A stretch of DNA of 12,586 nt, from NCBI GenBank assembly GCA_024280615.1, contig JAJRPU010000081.1:1-12586 (forward strand), read 5' to 3'. The notes beneath the pieces are model-generated. The model made no database searches. It had not been told where the DNA came from and saw only the letters and a list, made by a program, of their open reading frames with translations. A program made the translations under genes and the position numbers. The stretch is from Bacteroidota bacterium (lineage in GTDB: Bacteria; Bacteroidota; Bacteroidia; JAADEI01). Below are positions 1-6,495 of the stretch, in pieces (position 1 is the first letter of the stretch; each line of letters starts with the position of its first letter).

Positions 1-61
1 CTGGAATGTTGTGTTTTCGGGAAATTTCACTAATGAATTCATGTGTTACTAGCTCAGACAT
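1..61 (-). CDS. N-terminal fragment of an unidentified leftward gene
   Basis: Read on the minus strand, an ATG at 61-59 opens a frame of 20 full codons with no stop before the window edge. The peptide begins MSELVTHEFISEISRKHNIP. A purine-rich GGGAAAGAG lies a few bases upstream of the ATG (minus strand, about 66-74) and could act as a ribosome binding site. The gene would be divergent from the DNA methyltransferase at 139, sharing a 77-bp gap that may hold both promoters. The fragment is too short to assign a family. It could belong to the neighbouring restriction-modification cassette or be the chromosomal gene beside which the cassette inserted. That it is coding at all is an inference from the open frame, the start and the upstream purines. 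Confidence 0.45.
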   Translation of the reverse strand, partial: MSELVTHEFISEISRKHNIP

Positions 62-73
62 TTTCTCTTTCCC

Positions 74-100
74 TTTGCAACAGTCTTTTACGTATCTTTG
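74..100 (+). promoter_or_regulatory. Candidate Bacteroidota-type promoter for the restriction-modification cassette
   Basis: TATCTTTG at 93-100 is an exact match to TAnnTTTG, the -7 element described for Bacteroidota sigma factors. A TTTG at 74-77 could be the -33 element, but the 15-nt spacer is shorter than the usual 17-23 nt. A start site near 107 would give a leader of about 30 nt before the methyltransferase ATG at 139. The position is right and the -7 match is exact; the spacing is weak. Confidence 0.35.
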
Positions 101-138
101 TTATGTTTAGCTTGGAACAAAAGTAAATAGGCTGTATT

Positions 139-1461
139 ATGTCAAAATTGGGTATTTTGCCATTGTTTGAGCAACAGGGAGTTAAGTCGTCTAAACAAGT
201 TGAAGACTATGAGAAAATTATTGAAGAGTATTCAAAAGAATTTAGGAAACTTGTATTGCCTAAGGGGGACACTATCTTTGGCTTTTGGATGCAAACCCTT
301 GCAGACCTTGACTTGCTTGACTTAGAACTTGGCGGATTAACTGATTCATATACAATTGACCCAATACATAGAACTGTTAAATTTTCAGGGAATTCTGAAA
401 AGCTACGTAAGAGAGTGGCTCATTTAGAAAAAGTAAATGGACAAACTACATTATATACAGACTTTGTTGATGCTTATGGAGATACAAATGCCTATGCATT
501 TCATAATCTTTATCCATACAAAGGCAAATTTTATCCACGAGTAGTCAGAACATTAATTAATGCTTTTGGTTTAACGGAAAATAGCCTTATTCTTGACCCA
601 TTCAATGGCTCAGGGACCACCACTCATGAGGCTTCTCTTATGGGTATTCAAAGTGTTGGCATAGACATAACCCCAATGGGCGTAATGATAACAAAGTTGA
701 AAAATGAGTTGCTATTTAAAAAGCCTAAGGATTTTGAATTCTCTAATGATGACTTAATTGCTATCTTAAATGATATTGAGCGTAAACAATGGAGCCATGA
801 AGATGAAACAATTCAAAACTTGATGTTAGTAATATACTTTGATACTATTGATGCCTTTGCTAGGACATCAAGATATAAAAGTAGAGGTAAGACTGGATTA
901 TTTATTGAAAAATTTAATTATGTAAAGCAATGCTATGAGAAACTGATGGTTATAAAAGAGATGCACGGACTTGAATTTGTTAAAGCAAACATTTTAGAAG
1001 ATGACGCTCTTCGCCTTAGAGATATTGAAGAATTTAAAGAAAAATTTGATGCAATTATAACAAGTCCACCCTATTACTTTTCAATTGACTATGTTGGAAA
1101 AGACAAATTGGCTTATGAGTATTTAGGACTTGATATGAAAAAAATTGAATCTAAATACCTTGGAATGAAAAATTCTTTGCCCAAGAAGAAAATAGGCGGG
1201 CTACCTGCAAAAGTTATTCAATACTATGAAGATTTGAAGACCTCAATAGAAGGCATGTATAACGTTCTTAAACCCGGTGGCAAACTGGCTATAATAGTGG
1301 GGGATAGCACAGTTTCGGGTAAGAAGATACCAACTACTGTAATGACAAAAAGATTTTGTGAAGAAGCAGGATTTACTTTTAAGAAATTAATATTCAATCC
1401 ACTATTAGGAGCGAGAAATAGAGCGATTAGAGGCGAAAGCATTATTATTTGTGAAAAGTGA
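139..1461 (+). CDS. DNA methyltransferase, amino (N4-cytosine/N6-adenine) type
   Basis: This 440-residue protein should transfer methyl groups from S-adenosylmethionine to the exocyclic amino group of a base in a specific DNA site. Seen: a motif X-like stretch at about 123-135 (HNLYPYKGKFYP); motif I, DPFNGSGTT, at 153-161, which binds the cofactor; catalytic motif IV, TSPPYY, at 308-313; and KPGGKLAIIVGDS at 378-390, matching the later strand region of the fold. The order X, I, IV differs from the beta class, where the DPFxGSGTT-like motif comes after SPPY. The roughly 145 residues between motifs I and IV are a plausible place for target recognition. SPPY rather than DPPY favours N4-cytosine but does not prove it. 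The next gene starts 6 bp after the stop and is probably the cognate endonuclease. Sampled blocks are low in GC (about 25-42%), suggesting acquisition by transfer. The start lacks a Shine-Dalgarno sequence. The recognition site cannot be read from the sequence. Confidence 0.88.
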   Translation: MSKLGILPLFEQQGVKSSKQVEDYEKIIEEYSKEFRKLVLPKGDTIFGFWMQTLADLDLLDLELGGLTDSYTIDPIHRTVKFSGNSEKLRKRVAHLEKVNGQTTLYTDFVDAYGDTNAYAFHNLYPYKGKFYPRVVRTLINAFGLTENSLILDPFNGSGTTTHEASLMGIQSVGIDITPMGVMITKLKNELLFKKPKDFEFSNDDLIAILNDIERKQWSHEDETIQNLMLVIYFDTIDAFARTSRYKSRGKTGLFIEKFNYVKQCYEKLMVIKEMHGLEFVKANILEDDALRLRDIEEFKEKFDAIITSPPYYFSIDYVGKDKLAYEYLGLDMKKIESKYLGMKNSLPKKKIGGLPAKVIQYYEDLKTSIEGMYNVLKPGGKLAIIVGDSTVSGKKIPTTVMTKRFCEEAGFTFKKLIFNPLLGARNRAIRGESIIICEK

Positions 1462-1467
1462 GCTAAT

Positions 1468-2718
1468 ATGCCAGTGGTCAAACGAAATATGCTATGCTTA
1501 AAAAACAAGGAAAATCTTGATTTGGGACAGGTAATATTATATGAACCGTATAAAAATATTTTGCTCAAATTTTATGAATTGGCAACTGACCCTAAAGCCG
1601 TTGAATTTGACCCTATCTCAAGGATTTTTGATGGATTAGAAAGCGTTTCAGATGAATTCAAGTACTATTACGAGGCATTGTTAGCCGTATCTTCCTATTA
1701 TCAACATAGCAAAGGAGGAAAAGGAAAGTTAATTGAGAAGAGACTATCATCATTAGTGGAGACCTGTACAGTGAATATCAAAATGAGTGAAATCCCATTG
1801 TGGTTGGAAAATCCTGCACTACACAGAAAGAAAGGCATTTTTACTCTAAATGGACTTACACGGGATGAAAAACGGATTATTAGACTGTCTGAGTGGAGTT
1901 ATATTGGTAATGAGGACAGTACCACAGATGTAGGAAATCTAATAGCACCTGAAAGCACAATTGTTTTAATGGAACTTAAAAACAGGGTTGACTCAGGAGG
2001 TACTGCTGCCAGAAGAGAAATCTGGCAAAAGAAATTTGTAACTCTTCTGAAGTTATTTCAAAAGGCAAAACTATACAAGCGCAGCGAAGAAGAGATTTCT
2101 TTCAAAGAACTTATTAGCAAATTTGGTTATAGGTCAGTGGAAATTTACCTTGGAATTCTTTTTAGTGTTGATGGAACCCCTGCAACTTTAAAAGCAGACA
2201 AGGAGACAGGATTCTACATATCAAATAAAGAAGGCTTGAGGGATTTACTTCAATATGTGCAAAATACCACAATTGAGATAATACATATTGACTGGGATAG
2301 AGTAGAAGTAATACTGGATTGGAATGGTATGAGAATTAAGATTGGCGCTCTGTATGGAAATGAGATACCTTTGAAATTGTTTAGAAAAAAATATTCCATT
2401 ACTGATTTGTTGGTTTTGAAATATGATGATATTTGGCTTGGACAACTAATGAGTATTTGGGAACGCTCGGTATTACTTAAGAAGAAAACAAACTTTTCTG
2501 TATCTATCAAAGCCATTTTGCTAAGGGATGAAATTGCGAGGATATTGTATGATGAGTTTATTGAAAGTGAAGGAGAAGAGGAATCTTTACGAGATTTGGT
2601 TGATTATTTACTTGATAATTATCCTACTTTGTTTTCCGATATATTTTGTCCAGAGCAAAGAGAACTGAAAGAATATCTGGGAGATGTTATCCAATTTGTT
2701 GGGGCAGTGGAAGCATAA
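1468..2718 (+). CDS. Putative type II restriction endonuclease, PD-(D/E)XK-like
   Basis: I do not recognise a named family for this 416-residue protein. It follows the DNA methyltransferase by 6 bp, the usual arrangement for a type II restriction pair. Residues 151-185 look like a nuclease core: D154 (STTDVGN), then a hydrophobic strand ending in E169-L-K171 (TIVLMELKNR), giving D-x14-E-x-K, the spacing seen in PD-(D/E)XK enzymes. The segment just after it, NRVDSGGTAARREIW, is glycine- and arginine-rich and could contact DNA or help form the active site. The N-terminal 150 residues are mostly helical in character. The C-terminal third is mixed, with an acidic end (ESEGEEE, 366-372). No signal peptide or membrane segment is apparent. 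Low GC matches the methyltransferase gene, so the two probably moved together. An in-frame ATG at codon 8 is an alternative start. The role as a nuclease is inferred from context plus the motif. Confidence 0.62.
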   Translation: MPVVKRNMLCLKNKENLDLGQVILYEPYKNILLKFYELATDPKAVEFDPISRIFDGLESVSDEFKYYYEALLAVSSYYQHSKGGKGKLIEKRLSSLVETCTVNIKMSEIPLWLENPALHRKKGIFTLNGLTRDEKRIIRLSEWSYIGNEDSTTDVGNLIAPESTIVLMELKNRVDSGGTAARREIWQKKFVTLLKLFQKAKLYKRSEEEISFKELISKFGYRSVEIYLGILFSVDGTPATLKADKETGFYISNKEGLRDLLQYVQNTTIEIIHIDWDRVEVILDWNGMRIKIGALYGNEIPLKLFRKKYSITDLLVLKYDDIWLGQLMSIWERSVLLKKKTNFSVSIKAILLRDEIARILYDEFIESEGEEESLRDLVDYLLDNYPTLFSDIFCPEQRELKEYLGDVIQFVGAVEA

Positions 2719-2756
2719 ATTAACTTGTTTGTTTAATTTTATTCAAAAATCCGCTA

Positions 2757-3401
2757 ATGCTCTGGGAAGAGGCAATCAGTTCGGTAGCTGAGTATGTCAT
2801 CAAGCACAGTTCAACAGAAGATTCTGTTTTGCGTGAGATAAATGAAGAAACTGCCAGACTATTTCCTGAGGCATATTCTATGCTCAGTGGGCATCCCCAG
2901 GGTCTGTTTCTTGAAATGATTTCAACCATTAAGAAGCCTAAATATATTCTTGAAGTTGGGACGTTTGTTGGTTATAGCACTATTTGTCTTGCCCGAGGAT
3001 TGAACGATAAAGGACGACTAATAACCATTGAAAAGAACAAAGAACTTCATGATTTGATAAGGAAAAATCTTAAAAAGGCGGGAGTGGAGGAGAGGGTCTT
3101 AATACTGTTTGGTGACGCTATGGAATTAATCCCTGAATTGCCTTATTCCTTTGACCTTGTCTTTATTGATGCGGATAAAATTCACTATCCTGATTATGTC
3201 CAGATGATTGAAAACAAAATGACCAAAGGGGGCGTTTTGCTTGTGGATAACACATTGTGGGGAGGCGAGGTATTGAACCCGGAGACGCCAGAGGCAAAGG
3301 CAATACACAAAACAAATGAGTATCTTGCTTCATCTGACAAGTGGAAAACAGTGCTTGTCCCAATGAGAGATGGCATAACAATTGCTCAATTTGTAGGTTA
3401 A
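2757..3401 (+). CDS. Class I SAM-dependent O-methyltransferase (PF01596-like)
   Basis: This soluble 214-residue protein is of typical length for the caffeoyl-CoA/catechol O-methyltransferase-like family, which methylates hydroxyl groups of small molecules using S-adenosylmethionine and a divalent metal. Seen: a family-typical N-terminal MLSGHPQG segment at 42-49; motif I ILEVGTFVGYST at 64-75 for cofactor binding; the strand LITIEKN at 88-94, whose acidic residue would bind the ribose; FIDADK at 136-141; and LLVDNTLWGGEV at 161-172. D138, D164 and N165 are the expected metal ligands by family analogy. The ATG at 2757 is the only standard start in frame after a stop at 2721. No Shine-Dalgarno sequence is visible. 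The gene ends 1 nt before the next start and opens a four-gene run. Its substrate is not predictable from sequence. Confidence 0.9.
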   Translation: MLWEEAISSVAEYVIKHSSTEDSVLREINEETARLFPEAYSMLSGHPQGLFLEMISTIKKPKYILEVGTFVGYSTICLARGLNDKGRLITIEKNKELHDLIRKNLKKAGVEERVLILFGDAMELIPELPYSFDLVFIDADKIHYPDYVQMIENKMTKGGVLLVDNTLWGGEVLNPETPEAKAIHKTNEYLASSDKWKTVLVPMRDGITIAQFVG

Positions 3402-3402
3402 C

Positions 3403-4827
3403 ATGCGACGATTAATACTTCGTTGGTTCCTACTGGGCTGGTTCTTAAGCGTTTCTGCTTATGGGCAATACACTTCCGATGACGTGTGGGCATACATAGA
3501 GAAGTGGGCACCCATTGCAATGGAAGAAATGAAACGAACAGGTATTCCAGCCAGTATTAAACTTGCTCAAGGCATACTGGAATCAGGAGCAGGTAAATCA
3601 ATGCTTGCAGTCAAAGCAAATAATCACTTTGGTATCAAATGCCACGGATGGCAAGGGGCTAAGATTTATAAAGATGACGACGCTAAAAATGAATGCTTCA
3701 GAAAATATAAATCCGCAGTTCAATCCTTCCGAGACCACTCTGAATTCCTAACTACACGGAAACGATACGCCTTTCTTTTTGAACTTGACCCGCTTGATTA
3801 CAAGGCTTGGGCTCATGGACTTAAAAAGGCTGGATATGCTACTAATCCTAAGTATGCTCATAAACTTATTGCTATTATAGAAAAATATGGCTTGGCTAAG
3901 TATGACACTATGGTTGTCTATGGCAAAGATTACTATTCCCGACCCAAACAAGATGCCGATAAAGAAAAGCAAGGCATAGAAAAGCAAGAGAATGTATCTT
4001 CACAGGCTCAATGGCAGAAAGTTTATATTAATCAATTAAAGGCAGTTCGGCTCACTGGCTCTGTCAATTGGGAGGGTATAGCACGGGAATTTGGCATCTC
4101 AGTTCATCGCTTGAAAATGTATAATGACAACCTTCCTGATAGTGTCGTAGACAGGGCAGGAATTGTGTACTTGCAACCCAAACGGAAGAAATCTCTTGTT
4201 GCAGAGAGATACAAAGTCAGGAAAGGAGAGACATTAGCTTTGATTAGCCAGAAGACTGGAGTCCGCCTTGAATGGTTGAGAAAAAGAAACTTGCTCGGGG
4301 AGTGTGAGGAACCCATGGCTGGCGAATGGGTTGTTTTACGTGGACATAGGGTCAGACCGCCACGTAGCAAGCCTTGCATATCTGAACCTGAGAAACAAAT
4401 ACAAACTACACACGTACAAAATAGTTATCCAACTCATTACGCTGATATTGATGAGGAGTTTTTACATAAGCCAACAGATAGCGATTTTAATAAAACGGAG
4501 GTTACCGCTGATAGTCTCATTGCAGAAACTCAAGAACAGGAAAAGTTCAAAGGAAGTGGAAAGAAGGAAATAATTCATTCCGATGAAAACCCTTCGCATC
4601 TATATGTTCCCAGAAAAAGAGAAAATTTAAAAGTTGTTCATTCTGTGAAATCTGAGCAAAAACATAAAATTCATATTGTTAAACAAGGGGAAACGTTATA
4701 CAGGATTTCACGACAGTATGGCGTAACCATTGAGGACATTATGAAGGTTAATAAGCTAAGAAGCACTACTATTTATGTTGGTCAGAGGCTAATCATCCCT
4801 AATGTTTCACGTGAAACAAGCCAGTAA
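3403..4827 (+). CDS. Secreted glucosaminidase (GH73-like) with LysM repeats
   Basis: This 474-residue protein probably cleaves N-acetylglucosamine bonds in peptidoglycan during wall growth or cell separation. Residues 1-21 form a signal peptide: MRRL, a hydrophobic core, then AYG before Q22. Residues about 28-165 match the glucosaminidase/FlgJ-type fold, with SIKLAQGILESGAGKS at 51-66 placing the likely catalytic glutamate at E60, followed by NNHFGIKC (73-80) and the C-terminal KYAHKL helix. Two clear LysM wall-binding units are YKVRKGETLALIS at 270-282 onward and HIVKQGETLYRIS at 424-436 through RLIIPN (462-467). A degenerate third LysM may span about 205-258. A polar, low-complexity linker (about 318-418) separates the last two. 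The stop codon overlaps the next start as TAATG, indicating translational coupling. The final codons contain a perfect parS palindrome, encoding V-S-R-E-T. Location is periplasmic or wall-associated. Confidence 0.88.
   Translation: MRRLILRWFLLGWFLSVSAYGQYTSDDVWAYIEKWAPIAMEEMKRTGIPASIKLAQGILESGAGKSMLAVKANNHFGIKCHGWQGAKIYKDDDAKNECFRKYKSAVQSFRDHSEFLTTRKRYAFLFELDPLDYKAWAHGLKKAGYATNPKYAHKLIAIIEKYGLAKYDTMVVYGKDYYSRPKQDADKEKQGIEKQENVSSQAQWQKVYINQLKAVRLTGSVNWEGIAREFGISVHRLKMYNDNLPDSVVDRAGIVYLQPKRKKSLVAERYKVRKGETLALISQKTGVRLEWLRKRNLLGECEEPMAGEWVVLRGHRVRPPRSKPCISEPEKQIQTTHVQNSYPTHYADIDEEFLHKPTDSDFNKTEVTADSLIAETQEQEKFKGSGKKEIIHSDENPSHLYVPRKRENLKVVHSVKSEQKHKIHIVKQGETLYRISRQYGVTIEDIMKVNKLRSTTIYVGQRLIIPNVSRETSQ
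4803..4818. promoter_or_regulatory. parS centromere site (ParB binding), perfect palindrome
   Basis: TGTTTCACGTGAAACA is a perfect 16-bp inverted repeat identical to the widely conserved parS consensus (TGTTNCACGTGAAACA; the Bacillus subtilis type has C at the variable position). ParB/Spo0J dimers load here as CTP-dependent clamps and spread, organising the origin region with ParA and recruiting SMC. The site sits inside the last codons of the LysM hydrolase gene and ends 8 nt before the symporter start codon. Under a uniform-base model a given 16-mer is expected about 3 in a million times in a window this size. ParA and ParB genes are not in the window. Confidence 0.85.
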
Positions 4828-6491
4828 TGGAGCTACTGGACATAGCAATAGTCTTAGCATATCTTGTCATAGCTGTTAGTATCGGAATCTTTTTTAAAAG
4901 CAAGGCGACAGGTTCACTGATTGATTATTTCCTTGCAGGTAGACGACTGCCCGCTCTATGGCTCGGCTTGTCAATTGTAGCAACTACCTTTGCCGCTGAC
5001 ACGCCCCTAGCAGTCACTGGAATCATAGCAAATTCAGGTATCTCAGGAAACTGGCTATGGTGGATTACTATCTTGAATTTTTCTCTTGTGGCTGTCTATT
5101 TCTCTTCCCGATGGAGACGTGCAGGGGTTTTAACAGATGTTGAACTACTGAATCTTCGTTATGCATCGTCTCGCTGGCTTAACAAATTGAGGATTATCAA
5201 GGCGTTCTTGTTGGGTATAGTCCTTAATGTAATAATAATGTCGTGGGTTATTCTGGCTATGACCAAAATTATTGCTGCTTTCCTGCCGGTTGAATATCAA
5301 ACAGAGAAAGTTTCTGTGCTGCTGACCTATGCCATTGTTCTTGTTGTCGTGCTGTATTCCTTTATGAGTGGGCTATATGGAGTTGTTGTTACAGACCTCG
5401 TTCAGATTTCTATTGCGCTGGTTGCCACTTATGCACTGGCTGGATTCGTTATTTCTGAGGCTGGGGGGTGGCAAGAGTTTGTTGCAACAGTAAAAGAATT
5501 GCCTGCTGAAACGCTTAAACTGTTTCCAACCGACAACACACTATGGGTGTTTTACCTTGGTTTCTTATGGTGGGCAACATACTCTTCCGATGGCACAGGA
5601 TACATTGCCCAGAGGATTAACAGTTCAAAGGATGAGGGGTCTGCCACTTTAGGAATGCACTTGTTCATCTGGGCTCATTTCATTGTTCGTATGATTCCTT
5701 GGCTTATTGTTGCCCTCTTTGCTCTTATTGTTTATCCAGACTTCAAAGACAGGGAACAGACTTATGTATTAGTTATGAAAGATGTTATGCCTGTTGGATG
5801 GCTTGGACTTGGTGTCACTGCATTGGTTGCAGCCTTTATGTCAACAATGGACACGCATTTGAATTGGGGCTCATCTTATTTAACGAATGATGTTATTAAA
5901 GTTCTCAAGCCGTCGCTGTCCAACCGTGAGTTAATCAGGAGGGGGAAGGTGTCAACAGTTTTGTTAGCCACCCTTGCAGGCACTGTCTCCCTATTTTTCT
6001 CTTCCATAACACAACTATGGATGTTGTTTTTTGCTTTAAGCACTGGAATTGGCGTTGCTAACCTGCTTCGGTGGGTGTGGTGGCGGGCTAATCAGTGGAC
6101 TGAGTGGGCTGCACTCTTTGGAGGTATTGTCTTTTTCACTATTTCTGTTATTGCTGATGTTGATGAACTTGAACGAATCGCTATTGCTGGAACAGGGGCT
6201 TTATTATCCGCTATTGTCGTTACCCTTTTAACAAAGCCAGAACCAGAGGAAGTTATTAAGAAGTTTGAAGAAAGAGTTAAGCCGATTGGTTTTTGGAAGT
6301 CTTCATCAATAGGAGATTTGGCGCGTTTGATTGCCAAATGGCTAATAGTTTCCTCATCAGTTGTTTTCTCAATGCTTGCTATAATCTCTATCCTTCTTGA
6401 TCTTCAGGAAAAATGGATTTTGCTGGCTATCGCAATGGTTGCCCTAACTGGGTTCTTGCTAATATCCCGATTGTGTAGGACAAAAGAGTAG
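4827..6491 (+). CDS. Sodium:solute symporter family (SSS) transporter
   Basis: This 554-residue integral membrane protein has about 13 hydrophobic segments, starting at residues 4-22, and belongs by pattern to the SSS (PutP/SGLT) family, which imports a solute with sodium. Seen: the first-segment region followed by DYFLAGRRLPALWLGLSIVA at 33-52, a hallmark of the family; FAADTP at 55-60 in the unwound first core helix region; and AAFMSTMDTHLNWGSS at 335-350, where S339 and T340 align with the sodium-binding Ser-Thr pair of PutP. Residues 470-495 are a charged cytoplasmic loop rich in E and K. The substrate cannot be assigned: residues typical of proline, glucose or pantothenate carriers are not recognisable. 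Translation starts at the ATG that overlaps the upstream stop by 1 nt. ComEC begins 4 nt after its stop, so all are probably co-transcribed. Confidence 0.9.
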   Translation: MELLDIAIVLAYLVIAVSIGIFFKSKATGSLIDYFLAGRRLPALWLGLSIVATTFAADTPLAVTGIIANSGISGNWLWWITILNFSLVAVYFSSRWRRAGVLTDVELLNLRYASSRWLNKLRIIKAFLLGIVLNVIIMSWVILAMTKIIAAFLPVEYQTEKVSVLLTYAIVLVVVLYSFMSGLYGVVVTDLVQISIALVATYALAGFVISEAGGWQEFVATVKELPAETLKLFPTDNTLWVFYLGFLWWATYSSDGTGYIAQRINSSKDEGSATLGMHLFIWAHFIVRMIPWLIVALFALIVYPDFKDREQTYVLVMKDVMPVGWLGLGVTALVAAFMSTMDTHLNWGSSYLTNDVIKVLKPSLSNRELIRRGKVSTVLLATLAGTVSLFFSSITQLWMLFFALSTGIGVANLLRWVWWRANQWTEWAALFGGIVFFTISVIADVDELERIAIAGTGALLSAIVVTLLTKPEPEEVIKKFEERVKPIGFWKSSSIGDLARLIAKWLIVSSSVVFSMLAIISILLDLQEKWILLAIAMVALTGFLLISRLCRTKE

Positions 6492-6495
6492 GGCG

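Noticed and set aside
510..539. Two DnaA-box-like sequences, TTATCCATA and TTATCCACG, 21 bp apart
   Set aside because: Both arise from Tyr-Pro codons in the methyltransferase motif X region and each has one mismatch. Coding constraint explains them.
2717..2739. AAATTAA/TTAATTT inverted repeat after the endonuclease gene
   Set aside because: The stem is seven A-T pairs with a 9-nt loop and no following T run, too weak for a terminator.
3242..3250. TGTGGATAA, a perfect DnaA box on the minus strand
   Set aside because: A single 9-mer inside the O-methyltransferase gene (encoding V-D-N), expected about 0.1 times by chance in a window this size. No cluster or AT-rich unwinding region accompanies it, so it is not evidence of an origin.
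6092..6337. Open frames antisense to the symporter and other genes
   Set aside because: They are shadows of strongly supported genes, with no start signals or recognisable protein features of their own.
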